From NCBI GenBank assembly GCA_031271525.1, contig JAISVO010000068.1:1-35783 (forward strand): a DNA stretch of 35,783 nt, written 5' to 3'. Below, one piece after another: positions 7,194 to 17,717 of this stretch (position 1 is the stretch's first letter; the number at the start of each line of letters is the position of its first letter). The notes below the pieces were generated by a model. It did no database searches and had not been told where the DNA came from. It worked only from the letters and a program-made list of their open reading frames with translations. The position numbers were made by a program, and so were the translations under genes. The DNA comes from Oscillospiraceae bacterium (GTDB lineage Bacteria; Bacillota; Clostridia; Oscillospirales; UBA929).

Positions 7194-9278
7194 TTGCCTG
7201 TGGAGGGGAAGGGCCGGTTTTGGGCGCGGGCGCGGAGCGGGGCGATGGTCGCGTTGGTCGCCGCCGCGCTGGTCTGGGGGTTCTTCACCCTGTTTACCCA
7301 GTACGGCGTCAGCGTGAACCTGACGTACCCGATCTACCACAATACGGACTGGCAGTGCGAATACTTCGAGTTCGACGAGGCGGGCGGCAAGCGCGCGCTG
7401 GCGTTTCTGCCGAACGAGTACGGGTTCCTCACCGTCACGGGTTCGGAATACCTCGACGCCGCGCGGGCCGGGCCGCCCCCCGCCGAGGACGATCCCCCGT
7501 TCGAGGGAACGCGCCACCGGGTGGGGTTCTCCGCGGTCCTGACCGAGTATTACGACAGGGCCATCCTGTCTGTTCAGGGCGACAGCGTCCCGATGATCGT
7601 CTTTTTGGACGACATCATTCTCCATACGGATTTCCCGAACCTGACAAGTACCCCGGACTCCCCGCCGCCCGGAGACGCGGAGCCGCTGGAGGGGGACTAC
7701 GGCATGTTCGGGAACGCCGGCGAAATATTCGTCATGCTGCCGGCGGATTACGCCGGAAGGACGCTGACCGTGATCCAATACCTCTCCGCGCCCTATCCCG
7801 CCTATTACTGGCAGCCCGCGACCGTGACCGTGGAGGCCCCCGGCGCGGATAGGGTTTACGCCGCGAGGGGCTACGGGCCAAGCGCGGTTGTCAGCGGGCT
7901 GACGGGCGCGGCGCTGATCCTGTTCGCCGCGCTGTTCCTCCGGCAGGTCCTCTTGGGCGGAAAACCCTTCCCCCTCCTCCTTCTGATCGGCTACACGCTG
8001 ATCGGCATGATCGCGGCGTCAAGCTACAATTATCTCAGGCCGGAGATACTGTACGAAGCCCTGCCGGCCCAGACATGGTGTAAGTCGATAGCAGACTACG
8101 CCGCCGGGAACCTTCTCCTGCTCTACCTCGCGCTCCGCATGAGGCGTCCGGCCCGGTTCGCGCTCGCGGGGCTTGCGGCGGCCCATACCGCCGTCATTAC
8201 GGTGTTCATGGCCCTGAACACCGCGGGAGACATCAGCCTGTGGATTGGCGAACAATGGCCGGGCATCCTCGGGTTTGCCGTCTCCCTGTTCGGCATCGCC
8301 CTTTCTGTCTTTGAGTCGCGCGGGAACCCCTTTTACAAACGGATCGGCTGGATATTTCTGGCCCTCGGGGCGGGCTACGCCATTCTGACGGAGGGCCTGA
8401 GGGTTGCCGGGCTGCCGCTGTACTCGGCCTTGTACGACCCGTTCCGCACCCTTTGGGAGTTGGGCGATTTCTACCGGATCAACGAAGCGCTCTGGGCGCT
8501 GATCCTGATCGCCCTCGCGGTCCTCACCCTCCGGGAAATGGTCACCGACGCGGTCCGCCGTTCCGCCCGGCTGACCGCCGCCGAGCAGCTGAACCGCTTA
8601 AAGACCGACTTCCTCGCGTCGGTTGCCCACGAGATCAAGACGCCGCTCACCGTGCTGGCCGGCAGCGCGCGGGACTCGCTGGATATGCTGGGGGAGGAGT
8701 CGCCCAACACGGCGGACATCGCGGATAACCAATGGCTGATCGAGAAGACCGTGATGCGGATCGACGGGATCGTCCTCGACCTGATGGATACCTCCGCGCT
8801 GGAGACGGGGCGGCTGACCCTCCGTTTCGGGCCGGTTGACTTGGCCGGCCTGCTCGAAAACGTCTGCAACGCCTATCTCTCGCGGACGGACATCCGGGGC
8901 AGCCGGGCGGAGCTAAGCCTCCAGCCGGGCCTCCCGCCGGTCCGCGCCGACGGCGCGAGGCTGGAGCAGGTGATGGCGAACCTGCTGACAAACGCCGTGA
9001 AGCACACCGAGAACGGGCTGATCACGGTATCCCTGTCCGGGCGGGACGGCAGCCAGACGGTGCGCGTCAGCGATACAGGCGAGGGGATGGACGCGTCAAC
9101 GCGCCGCTCGGCGTTCAGGCAGTATAGCACGTCGGGGGAGGACCGGTGGCGGCACGGCATCGGGCTGTACCTCTGCCGCCAGATTATTTTGGCGCACGGG
9201 GGCGAGATAAGCCTAGAGAGCGGGAAGGGCCGGGGGACGACCGTCTCCTTCTCCCTGAAGGAGGGCGACCGGGCATAA
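7194..9278 (+). CDS. Multi-TM sensor histidine kinase
   Basis: N-terminal extracytoplasmic region, about 7 TM helices, HisKA (FLASVAHEIKTPLTVL) and HATPase (NLLTNAVKHTENG, VSDTGEGM, GIGLYLCRQI). TTG start with AAGGGGGG upstream. Confidence 0.9.
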   Translation: MPVEGKGRFWARARSGAMVALVAAALVWGFFTLFTQYGVSVNLTYPIYHNTDWQCEYFEFDEAGGKRALAFLPNEYGFLTVTGSEYLDAARAGPPPAEDDPPFEGTRHRVGFSAVLTEYYDRAILSVQGDSVPMIVFLDDIILHTDFPNLTSTPDSPPPGDAEPLEGDYGMFGNAGEIFVMLPADYAGRTLTVIQYLSAPYPAYYWQPATVTVEAPGADRVYAARGYGPSAVVSGLTGAALILFAALFLRQVLLGGKPFPLLLLIGYTLIGMIAASSYNYLRPEILYEALPAQTWCKSIADYAAGNLLLLYLALRMRRPARFALAGLAAAHTAVITVFMALNTAGDISLWIGEQWPGILGFAVSLFGIALSVFESRGNPFYKRIGWIFLALGAGYAILTEGLRVAGLPLYSALYDPFRTLWELGDFYRINEALWALILIALAVLTLREMVTDAVRRSARLTAAEQLNRLKTDFLASVAHEIKTPLTVLAGSARDSLDMLGEESPNTADIADNQWLIEKTVMRIDGIVLDLMDTSALETGRLTLRFGPVDLAGLLENVCNAYLSRTDIRGSRAELSLQPGLPPVRADGARLEQVMANLLTNAVKHTENGLITVSLSGRDGSQTVRVSDTGEGMDASTRRSAFRQYSTSGEDRWRHGIGLYLCRQIILAHGGEISLESGKGRGTTVSFSLKEGDRA

Positions 9279-9964
9279 AAAGGATCCTGATGGTGGAGGA
9301 CGACCCCGAGATCGTCCGGCTGAACAGCCGGATGCTGAGCCGGCGGGGTTTCCATGTGACAGCCGCCCTGTCCGCGGCCGAAGCCCGCGCGCAAATGGCT
9401 GGCTTTGACCTCGCGATCCTCGACGTCAACCTTCCGGACGGCAGCGGCTACGACCTCTGCCGGGAGCTTCGCGCCGCCGGGCACAGGGAGACGCCGGTCA
9501 TCTTCCTGACCGGGCGGGGGCTGGTGAGCGACAAGGTGGAGGGGTTTTCCTCCGGCGGGGATTACTACCTCGTGAAGCCGTACTCGTTCGAGGAGCTGTT
9601 CGCCGTGATCGGGAGCCTGCTGCGGAGGAGCGAGCAGACAAAAATCTCGATCGCCGAAGCGACCGAGATCACGCGCGGCCCGCTGACCCTCCGCCTGTCC
9701 GAGGGCAAAGCCTATGTGGACGGGAGGGACGCCGGGCTGACCCCGAAGGAGTTCGCGGTTCTGCTGCTGCTCGTCCGGAACGAGGACCGGGAGATGGGCG
9801 GCGAGGAAATCTACCGTGCGGTCTGGGGCGCCGATCCGCTGAACGGCTCCGGCACGGTGCGCCAGCACATCTCCCGGCTGAAGAAAAAGCTGGGCGAGGA
9901 CGGCACCGACGCCTTCTCCCTCCTGAGCAGCCGGGAAAAGGGCTACCTCTTTACCGTCCGGTAG
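9275..9964 (+). CDS. OmpR-family response regulator (receiver + winged helix)
   Basis: RILMVEDDPEIV, DLAILDVNLPDGSG, VIFLTGRG, LVKPYSFEEL, and wHTH LTPKEFAVLLLLVRNEDREM. The start is either a non-canonical ATA (9275) or ATG (9290); see findings. Confidence 0.88.
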   Translation: MKRILMVEDDPEIVRLNSRMLSRRGFHVTAALSAAEARAQMAGFDLAILDVNLPDGSGYDLCRELRAAGHRETPVIFLTGRGLVSDKVEGFSSGGDYYLVKPYSFEELFAVIGSLLRRSEQTKISIAEATEITRGPLTLRLSEGKAYVDGRDAGLTPKEFAVLLLLVRNEDREMGGEEIYRAVWGADPLNGSGTVRQHISRLKKKLGEDGTDAFSLLSSREKGYLFTVR

Positions 9965-9967
9965 CCC

Positions 9968-10570
9968 CTACGCGTTTTTCCAGTAGTACACCGCGAGCTG
10001 GGTGCGGTCGCGCAGCTCCAGCTTCTCCAGCACCGACGACACGGCGTTGCGGACGGTCCCTTGGGAGAGGAAGAGCTTTGCCGCGATCTCCCCGTTGGAA
10101 AGCCCCGACGCGACCAGCGCCAGCACCTCGTTTTCCCGCTCGGTCAGCCGCCCGAACACCGGGGCGGCCGTTTTTTTCGCGCTCAGCCCAACCCCCCGGT
10201 CGAAGACCATCGCGCCCTTCTCCACGGCGCGGATCCGCTCGACGATCCCGTCCGCCGGGGTGCTTTTCAGCAGATACCCCTCCGCGCCGGCTTCCATCGC
10301 GGACGCGATATACGCGTCGTCGGTGAAGGTCGTCAGCATCACGATCTTTACCTCGGGGTACGCCTCCTTGATCCTCTTCGTCGCGGCGACCCCGTCGCAC
10401 ACCGGCATCCGTATGTCCATCAGCGCGACGTCGGGCCGCCGTTCGCCGCAGAGCCGGAACGCCTCCGCCCCGTCCGGCGCGCACCGGACGCTCCAGCCCT
10501 CCTCGGTTTCCAGCAGCAGCTTTAAGCTGTCCCGGATCAGCCCGTCGTCGTCAACCACCAAAAGGTCCAC
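9968..10570 (-). CDS. NarL/FixJ-family (LuxR HTH) response regulator
   Basis: LLVVDDDGLIRDSL, VALMDIRMPVCDGV, LLKS, LTERENEVLALVASGLSNGEIAAKLFLSQGTVRNAVSSVLEKL. Confidence 0.92.
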   Translation of the reverse strand: MDLLVVDDDGLIRDSLKLLLETEEGWSVRCAPDGAEAFRLCGERRPDVALMDIRMPVCDGVAATKRIKEAYPEVKIVMLTTFTDDAYIASAMEAGAEGYLLKSTPADGIVERIRAVEKGAMVFDRGVGLSAKKTAAPVFGRLTERENEVLALVASGLSNGEIAAKLFLSQGTVRNAVSSVLEKLELRDRTQLAVYYWKNA

Positions 10571-10581
10571 AAAGCGCCTCC

Positions 10582-11781
10582 CTAAACGGTAAACTCGATC
10601 CGCTCCCCGTCATATTCGCAGAGATACCCGCCTTTGAACCCGCTGACGGAAACCTCGCCGTTATCATCCGTCACGGCGACCCGCTCGGGCGTCCGCCACT
10701 CTTTGTTGATCAGCCCGTCCAGCGCGTCGCAGACCGGCTTGACCCGCGCGTCCTCCGTCATCAGACCCGCCGGGGCGTTCAGCCAGCCTCCGTCGGAAAA
10801 ACTCCAGTAGGTGACGGCCTCCACCAGCGGACACGCGAACAGCAGCTTATAAAACGCCGCCGCCTCGGACGCTTGGCGCTCCTCTCCTTCGGGGGTGGAC
10901 GGCCATTCGGCGTTCTTGTAGTCGTTCAGGTCTACGATCGACTTCGGCATGATCTCCCCCGAAACCAGATTGATCTCGGTGAAATGGAGCGGCAGCCCGA
11001 AGCGGGAGAACCGCTCCAAGACCTCCTCGGTCTTCCCGGCGCTCCAGCAGCCTTGGTGCATGTGGGATTGCAGGCCGATCGCGCCGATCGGGATCCCCGC
11101 CTCCAGCAGCCCTTCCAGCAGGATGTCGTAGGACTCGCTCATGTCGAAGTCGTTGATCAGCAGGGTCGCGTTCGGGTTGGCGTCCCTCGCCGCCTGAAAA
11201 ACCTTTTTCACCAGACCGATCCGGCCTTCCCGCTTGCAGATCCGGGTGATCCCGTTGTCGTATTTGTCGAAAATCGGCATGATCACAACCTCGTTGATCA
11301 CGTCCCACATGTCGATCACGCCGGCGAACGCCGTCACGTCCCGGGTGATCCGGGCGAGCTGGGCCGCGAGGATGTCCCCGTCGCTCAGTTCGAGCAGCCA
11401 CGGCGCGGTGGCGGTGTGCCAGCAGAGCGGATGCCCCTTGACCGCGACGCCGCGCTCTTTCCACCACCGGGCGGTCTTCAAAAGCCGTTCGGTATCCGGC
11501 TTGCCGCGCTCCGGCTCAAACCGCCCCCAATAGAAGGGCAGGGTGACGAAGTTGAACATCTCCTCCATCTTCGCGACCCGCTTCCGCGCAAACTCCTCGT
11601 CCCGGCCAGTCAGCTCCCCGTTGACCAGCGCCGCCGACTCAAACCCGGCGCAGCCGAACTGTACGGCGGACGTCACCTGCCGGACCGTCACGGCCTTCCC
11701 CCGCAGCGGGCCGCCCGCGCGGTCGGTGAGGCGGAGCGTCGCGCTGCCCTTCCTGTGACCGTATGGTTCCATCAATCCCAT
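10582..11781 (-). CDS. GH10 endo-1,4-beta-xylanase without signal peptide
   Basis: VKGHPLCWHTATAPWL, DMWDVINEVV (acid/base Glu), LHFTEINL (nucleophile Glu), VEAVTYWSFSDGGWL. Internal ATG at 11772 has better RBS spacing (AAAGGGG). Confidence 0.9.
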   Translation of the reverse strand: MGLMEPYGHRKGSATLRLTDRAGGPLRGKAVTVRQVTSAVQFGCAGFESAALVNGELTGRDEEFARKRVAKMEEMFNFVTLPFYWGRFEPERGKPDTERLLKTARWWKERGVAVKGHPLCWHTATAPWLLELSDGDILAAQLARITRDVTAFAGVIDMWDVINEVVIMPIFDKYDNGITRICKREGRIGLVKKVFQAARDANPNATLLINDFDMSESYDILLEGLLEAGIPIGAIGLQSHMHQGCWSAGKTEEVLERFSRFGLPLHFTEINLVSGEIMPKSIVDLNDYKNAEWPSTPEGEERQASEAAAFYKLLFACPLVEAVTYWSFSDGGWLNAPAGLMTEDARVKPVCDALDGLINKEWRTPERVAVTDDNGEVSVSGFKGGYLCEYDGERIEFTV

Positions 11782-11845
11782 CCCCTTTCCCGCTTATAGT
11801 ACCACCCCCGGAGGACATTGGCAATGAAAAGTTTCGGCGCGCCGC

Positions 11846-12904
11846 CTACAGCGCGTCCCGGACCGCGCCGCCCATCTCGGCGGTCCCGGCCAGCCGGCAC
11901 CCCTCGCCCATGATGTCACCCGTGCGGAGCCCTTGGGAGAACGCCTCGGCGACGGCCGCTTCTATGGCGGCCGCTTCGGCGGGAAGGCCCAGCGAGGACC
12001 GGAGGAGCATGGCGGCGGACAGGATGGCGGCGATAGGGTTTGCCCGGTTTGTCCCGGCGATGTCGGGCGCGGAGCCGTGGATCGGCTCGTACAGGCCGAA
12101 AGACCCTTCGCCGAGGCTCGCGGACGGCAGCATCCCGATCGACCCGGTCAGCATACTCGCCTCATCCGAGAGGATGTCGCCGAACAGGTTGCTCGTCACG
12201 ATGACGTCGAATTGGCGCGGGTCGCGCACAAGCTGCATCGCGGCGTTGTCCACCAGCATGTCGCGGTACTCCACGTCCGGGTAATCGCCGCGCAGCCGGT
12301 GCATGACCTCCCGCCACAGCCGGGACGTCTCCAGCACGTTCGCCTTGTCCACCGAGCAGAGCTTCCCCCGGCGAAGCCGCGCCTGTTCAAACCCGACCCG
12401 CCCGATCCGCTCGATCTCGGAGACGGTATACCGTTCGGTGTCAAAGGCTGCGTTGCCCTCGCGCCCCCGCTCGCCGAAATAGATGCCGCCGGTCAGCTCC
12501 CGCACGATCATCAGGTCAAACCCGTCCCCCGCCAGTTCGCTTCGGAGCGGGCAGGCGTCCCGCAGGGCTTTGTGCAGCACCGCCGGGCGGAGGTTCGCGT
12601 ACAGCCCCAGCGCGGCGCGGATCCCGAGAAGCCCCGCTTCGGGGCGGAGATGCCCCGGGAGGGATTCCCACTTTGGTCCGCCCACCGCCCCCAGCAGGAC
12701 GGCGTCCGATTCCCGGCAGAGCGAAACCGTACCGTCCGGCAAGGGGACCCCCGTTTGGTCAATGGCAATGCCGCCCATCAGCGCCTCGGTGAAGGCGAAG
12801 GTATGCCCGAACCTCTCCGCGGCCGCTTGGAGGGTCAGCACCGCTTCCCTTGTGATCTCGGGGCCGATCCCGTCCCCCGGGATCACCGTAATTTTAGCGG
12901 TCAT
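11846..12904 (-). CDS. leuB: 3-isopropylmalate dehydrogenase
   Basis: [74 protein letters not shown]. Confidence 0.97.
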   Translation of the reverse strand: MTAKITVIPGDGIGPEITREAVLTLQAAAERFGHTFAFTEALMGGIAIDQTGVPLPDGTVSLCRESDAVLLGAVGGPKWESLPGHLRPEAGLLGIRAALGLYANLRPAVLHKALRDACPLRSELAGDGFDLMIVRELTGGIYFGERGREGNAAFDTERYTVSEIERIGRVGFEQARLRRGKLCSVDKANVLETSRLWREVMHRLRGDYPDVEYRDMLVDNAAMQLVRDPRQFDVIVTSNLFGDILSDEASMLTGSIGMLPSASLGEGSFGLYEPIHGSAPDIAGTNRANPIAAILSAAMLLRSSLGLPAEAAAIEAAVAEAFSQGLRTGDIMGEGCRLAGTAEMGGAVRDAL

Positions 12905-12905
12905 A

Positions 12906-13376
12906 TCAACCCTCCGCCTTCAGCGCGGCGAGCAGACCCCCCGCGCCGATCACATCCTTGATAAACTGCGGGAAGGGCGGCGCCGGGTAGACCGCTCCGG
13001 TCGTGTTGTTCCGCACCGCCCCGTCGGTCACCTCCACGTCGTCCCCGTCCGAGATGCCGGCCGAGGCTTCGGGCGACTCGATGATGGTCAGACCGATGTT
13101 GATGGCGTTCCGGTAGAAGATACGGGCGAAGGACCCCGCGACGACGGCGGCCACCCCGCTCGCTTTCAGCGCCAGCGGCGCGTGTTCCCGGGAGGAACCG
13201 CACCCGAAGTTCGCCCCGCCGACGACAATCGCCCCGCCCCGGACTTTTTCGGGGAAATCCCGGTCGAGATCCTCCATGCAGTGCGCTTTCAAGTCCTCCG
13301 GTGCGGACATATTGAGGTATCGGGCGGGGATGATGACGTCGGTATCGACGTTGTCCCCGTACTTAATCGCTCTCAT
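12906..13376 (-). CDS. leuD: 3-isopropylmalate dehydratase small subunit
   Basis: [16 protein letters not shown] and [44 protein letters not shown]. Confidence 0.96.
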   Translation of the reverse strand: MRAIKYGDNVDTDVIIPARYLNMSAPEDLKAHCMEDLDRDFPEKVRGGAIVVGGANFGCGSSREHAPLALKASGVAAVVAGSFARIFYRNAINIGLTIIESPEASAGISDGDDVEVTDGAVRNNTTGAVYPAPPFPQFIKDVIGAGGLLAALKAEG

Positions 13377-13392
13377 TCAAATACGCTCCTCT

Positions 13393-14652
13393 CTATAACT
13401 CTTCGGGCGATCCGACCCGGCCCAGCACCGCCGAAGCGGCGGCGACCGCGGGGGACGCGAGGTAGACCTCGCTCTCGGGGTGGCCCATCCGCCCGACGAA
13501 ATTGCGGTTTGTCGTCGCCACCGCCCGTTCCCCCTTGGCGAGGATCCCCATATGGCCTCCGAGGCAAGGCCCGCAGGTCGGGGTCGATACGGCGCACCCG
13601 GCGTCCAAAAAGATACCCACCAAGCCCTCGTCGATCGCCTGACGGTAGATCAGCTGTGTCGCCGGGATGATCACCACCCGCACGTCTTTGGCGGCTTTCC
13701 GCCCCTTCAGGACCTCCGCCGCGATCCGCAGGTCGCTGATCCTCCCGTTGGTGCAGGACCCGATGACGACTTGGTCGATCGGCGCCTCCGGAATGCCGTC
13801 GAGCGTGACGGCGTTGCCCGGCAGGTGGGGGGCCGCGACGGTGGGACGGACGGCGGACAGGTCGATTGTGCAGTCCCGCTCATACTCCGCGCCGGCGTCG
13901 GCATCGGTTTCGGTCCACGCCCGGCTCACCCGCCCGCGAAGGTACGCGCGGGTCACACTGTCCGCGGGGAAGATGCCGTTCTTCGCGCCCGCCTCGATCG
14001 CCATATTGGCGACGCACAGCCGGTCGTCGATGCCGAGCGCCGCGACGCCCGGACCGGTAAACTCCATCGAGCGGTAGAGCGCGCCGTCCACCCCGATCAT
14101 CCCGATGATATGCAGGATGACGTCCTTCCCCGAGACCCAGCGGCCGAGCGACCCAGTCAGGGTAAACCGAAGGGCGGCGGGCACCTTGAACCACGCGATC
14201 CCCTTCGCCATTCCGGCCGCCATATCGGTGCTCCCCACGCCGGTGGAAAAGGCGTTCAGCGCCCCGTAGGTGCAGGTGTGGGAGTCCGCGCCGATGATCA
14301 GCTCTCCCGGCGCGGCCAGCCCCTTCTCGGGGAGGAGCGCGTGCTCGACCCCCATCTCTCCGACGTCATAGAAGTGTTTGATCCCCTGTTCCCGGGCGAA
14401 GAGCCGCACCTCCCGGCACTGCTCCGCCGCCTTGATGTCCTTGTTCGGGGTGAAGTGATCCATCACCAGCGCGATCCTCTCCGGATCGAACACCTTCCCG
14501 AAACCCGCCTCCCGGTAAGCGGCCAGCGCCACCGGGGAGGTGATGTCGTTGCCCAGCACCAGATCCACCTTCGCCTTAACCAATTGCCCGGGGGAAACCT
14601 GATCCAAGCCCGCGTGGGCCGCCAGAATCTTCTGGCTGGCTGTCATAGCCAT
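13393..14652 (-). CDS. leuC: 3-isopropylmalate dehydratase large subunit
   Basis: Aconitase-family motifs: [62 protein letters not shown]. Confidence 0.96.
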   Translation of the reverse strand: MAMTASQKILAAHAGLDQVSPGQLVKAKVDLVLGNDITSPVALAAYREAGFGKVFDPERIALVMDHFTPNKDIKAAEQCREVRLFAREQGIKHFYDVGEMGVEHALLPEKGLAAPGELIIGADSHTCTYGALNAFSTGVGSTDMAAGMAKGIAWFKVPAALRFTLTGSLGRWVSGKDVILHIIGMIGVDGALYRSMEFTGPGVAALGIDDRLCVANMAIEAGAKNGIFPADSVTRAYLRGRVSRAWTETDADAGAEYERDCTIDLSAVRPTVAAPHLPGNAVTLDGIPEAPIDQVVIGSCTNGRISDLRIAAEVLKGRKAAKDVRVVIIPATQLIYRQAIDEGLVGIFLDAGCAVSTPTCGPCLGGHMGILAKGERAVATTNRNFVGRMGHPESEVYLASPAVAAASAVLGRVGSPEEL

Positions 14653-14655
14653 AAC

Positions 14656-16215
14656 TTACGCGCCTCCTTCTTGCAGCAATGCGTATTCAATCGAATCTGT
14701 CAGCGCCTTCCAAGACGCTTGGATGATATTCTCGGACACCCCGACAGTCGTCCAGATGTCGTTCCCGTCGGTGCTCTGGATCAAGACCCGCACCTTGGCG
14801 GCGGTCGCCGCCTTGGTGTCCAGCACCCGGACCTTGTAGTCGATCAGGCGCACCTTCCGAAGCCCGGGGTAGAAATTCTCGAGGGCCAGCCGGAGGGCGT
14901 TGTCCATCGCGTTGACCGGGCCGTCGCCCTCCGCCGCCGTGACTTCCTTCCGCCCGTCCACGCTGAGCTTGACGATCGCCGTCGAGGTATTGTCGTGGTC
15001 GTTTAGGATCCGGTACTGGCTGAGGTCGAAGAAGTGGACCGTCTGCCCGAGGTGCCGCCGCACCACCAGCTCAAAGCTCGCCTCGGCAAGCTCAAACTGA
15101 TAACCCTCGAACTCCAGCTTTTTGAGGACGTCCACCAGCTCCCCCGTCTCGGGGGAGTCTTTGGTCAGGGCCGGCGCGACCCTTTTGAGCATCGGCAGGA
15201 GCGCCCCCCGCCCGGCGACCTCGCTCATCAGGAACCGCCGGGAGTTCCCGACGCTCTCGGGCGAGACGTGCTCAAAGGACCCGCTCACCTTGCTGACCCC
15301 GTCGATGTGCATCCCGGCCTTGTGGGCGAACGCCGAATGCCCGATGAAGGGGGCCTGCGGGTCGGGGTTGAGGTTCGCGATTTCGGCGATCCTCCGCGCG
15401 GTTTCGGTGAGGCGGGCCAAGTTTTCCGGCGGGATACAGCCGTACCCCAGCTTGAGCTGGAGGTTTGGGATGATCGTCGACAGCGACGCGTTGCCGCACC
15501 GTTCGCCGAACCCGATCAGGGTTCCCTGCACCTGCGACGCCCCCGCCTTTACCGCGAGGAGGGAGTTCGCCTCGGCGTTCCCGCCGTCCCTGTGGCAGTG
15601 GATCCCAATCCGCAGGCCGGGGAACTCGCCGGCAACGCGGGTTACGATGTCGAACACCTCGTCGGGGAAGGACCCGCCGTTGGTGTCGCAGAGCGCCAGA
15701 CAGTCCGCGCCGCCGAGGGCCGCCGCCTTGAGGGTCGCGAGCGCGTACGGGGCGTCCGCCTTAAACCCGTCGAAGAAGTGCTCGGCGTCGAAGATCACCT
15801 CTTTGCCGGCGTCCTTGAAGAACCGCACCGTCTCCCCGATCATCCGAAGGTTTTCCTCCGGCTCCGCGTGGAGGACTTCCGCGACATGCAGCCCCCAGCT
15901 CTTCCCGAAGACCGCCACGCAGGGGGTTCCCGCGGCGAGGAGGGAGACGCAGTTCGGGTCGGCGCCGGGGGTCGTCCCCCGCCGCCGGGTCGCCCCGAAG
16001 GCGACCAGCTTCGCGTGCCTCAGCGAGAGCTTTTGGGCCTCCCGGAAGAAGGCCAGCTCCTTCTCGTTGGAGCCCGGGTTCCCGGCTTCAATGTAGGGGA
16101 CGCCCAGCCCGTCCAAGGCCAAAACCACATCCAGCTTATCCACCAGAGAAAACTGGATCCCCTCGCCCTGCGCGCCGTCCCGCAGGGTGGAGTCGAAGAT
16201 GTCGACGGTCTTCAT
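14656..16215 (-). CDS. cimA: (R)-citramalate synthase
   Basis: VDIFDSTLRDGAQGEGIQFSLVDKLDVVLALDGLGVPYIEAGNPGSNEKE and C-terminal LeuA-type regulatory domain; distinct from the adjacent leuA. Confidence 0.92.
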   Translation of the reverse strand: MKTVDIFDSTLRDGAQGEGIQFSLVDKLDVVLALDGLGVPYIEAGNPGSNEKELAFFREAQKLSLRHAKLVAFGATRRRGTTPGADPNCVSLLAAGTPCVAVFGKSWGLHVAEVLHAEPEENLRMIGETVRFFKDAGKEVIFDAEHFFDGFKADAPYALATLKAAALGGADCLALCDTNGGSFPDEVFDIVTRVAGEFPGLRIGIHCHRDGGNAEANSLLAVKAGASQVQGTLIGFGERCGNASLSTIIPNLQLKLGYGCIPPENLARLTETARRIAEIANLNPDPQAPFIGHSAFAHKAGMHIDGVSKVSGSFEHVSPESVGNSRRFLMSEVAGRGALLPMLKRVAPALTKDSPETGELVDVLKKLEFEGYQFELAEASFELVVRRHLGQTVHFFDLSQYRILNDHDNTSTAIVKLSVDGRKEVTAAEGDGPVNAMDNALRLALENFYPGLRKVRLIDYKVRVLDTKAATAAKVRVLIQSTDGNDIWTTVGVSENIIQASWKALTDSIEYALLQEGGA

Positions 16216-17717
16216 CTTCGCACCGCCATCTTATTGATCCCGTTGACGTACGCTTTGATGCTCGCCTCCAGAATGTCCGTCGAAAGGCCCCGCCCGGTGA
16301 TGATCTCGTTCCCGCGCTTGAGTTTGACGACCGCTTCGCCCAGCGCGTCCCCGCCCTCGGTGACCGACCGGATCGAAAAGTCCTCCAGCTCGTGCCCGCC
16401 GCCGACAATCCGGCTGATCGCGTTGAACGCCGCGTTGATCGGGCCGTCCCCGGTGCTGGCCTCCTCCTGAACCTCGTCCCCCCGGCTGAGCTTCACCGTC
16501 GCCATCGCGGAAATCGTGCTGCCCGAATTGACGACAAACCGCTCGATATGGTAGCCGTCGGCGATTTCGAGGGTCTGTTCCCCGGCGAGGGCCGCGATGT
16601 CCTCGTCGCTCACCGCCTTCTTACGGTCGGCGAGCTTTTTGAATTGCCCGAAGGCCGCTGTCAGGGCTTCCCCGGATAAGTCGAAGCCGAGGTCTTTCAG
16701 GCGGTCCTCAAAGGCGTGGCGGCCCGAATGCTTGCCCAGCACCATCTTGCTGGAGGGAATCCCGACATCCGCCGGGTTCATGATCTCGTAGGTCAGCGGG
16801 TTCGCCAGAACGCCGTGCTGGTGGATGCCCGCCTCATGGGCGAAGGCGTTCGCGCCGACAATCGGCTTATTGGGGGTCGGCGTCACGCCGATGATGCCGG
16901 ACAGGGTGCGGCTCGCCCGATAGATCTGCTTGGTGTCGATCCCCGTTTCGGCGCCGTAGAACGCGCGCTTGGTCGCTAGGCTCAACGCGATTTCCTCCAG
17001 CGCGGCGTTGCCGGCCCGCTCGCCGATCCCGTTCAGGGTGCACTCCACTTGGTCCGCGCCGGCTTTCACGGCGGACAGGGAGTTCGCCACGGCCATCCCC
17101 AAGTCGTTATGGCAGTGGATCGACAGGACGGCTTTCCCGATCCCGGCGACGTTCGCCCGGAGGTAGCTCACAAGCTCGTAGATTTCCTGCGGGGCGGCGT
17201 AGCCCACCGTATCGGGCACGTTGATCACGTCCGCCCCCGCCGCGACGGCTGCCGAAAAGACGCGCGCGAGGAAGGCCGGGTCGCTCCGGGTGGCGTCCTC
17301 GGCGGAAAATTCCACCGTCGGGCACAGACCCTTTGCGTACCGCACCATCGCGGACGTCTTTGCCAAAACCTCCTCCGGCGTCATCTTCAGCTTATACTCC
17401 ATATGGATGCCGGAGGTGGCGAGGAAGACATGGATACAGGGCTTAGCGGCCCCCTTCAGCGCTTCCCACGCGGCGTCGATGTCCTTTTCGGTCGCCCGGG
17501 CGAGGGACGCGACGCCGCAGCGCCTCACGCTCCCGGCGACCGCCCGGACGGCCTCGAAGTCGTCGGGGGAGGAGACGGCGAAGCCCGCCTCGATCACGTC
17601 CACCTTCAGGGCTTCCAGACGGGCCGCGATCTCCAGTTTCTCCTGCAGGTTCATCGAGCACCCGGGGGACTGCTCCCCGTCCCGCAGGGTGGTGTCAAAA
17701 ATTCGGATGTTCTTCAT
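16212..17717 (-). CDS. leuA: 2-isopropylmalate synthase
   Basis: [92 protein letters not shown]. Start ATG at 17717 overlaps the ilvD stop. Confidence 0.97.
   Translation of the reverse strand: MKNIRIFDTTLRDGEQSPGCSMNLQEKLEIAARLEALKVDVIEAGFAVSSPDDFEAVRAVAGSVRRCGVASLARATEKDIDAAWEALKGAAKPCIHVFLATSGIHMEYKLKMTPEEVLAKTSAMVRYAKGLCPTVEFSAEDATRSDPAFLARVFSAAVAAGADVINVPDTVGYAAPQEIYELVSYLRANVAGIGKAVLSIHCHNDLGMAVANSLSAVKAGADQVECTLNGIGERAGNAALEEIALSLATKRAFYGAETGIDTKQIYRASRTLSGIIGVTPTPNKPIVGANAFAHEAGIHQHGVLANPLTYEIMNPADVGIPSSKMVLGKHSGRHAFEDRLKDLGFDLSGEALTAAFGQFKKLADRKKAVSDEDIAALAGEQTLEIADGYHIERFVVNSGSTISAMATVKLSRGDEVQEEASTGDGPINAAFNAISRIVGGGHELEDFSIRSVTEGGDALGEAVVKLKRGNEIITGRGLSTDILEASIKAYVNGINKMAVRR

Noticed and set aside
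13480-15006. 508-aa plus-strand ORF opposite leuC/cimA
   Set aside because: Antisense to confident genes, low-complexity Arg/Pro/Gly/His composition typical of GC-rich shadow frames, no family motif.
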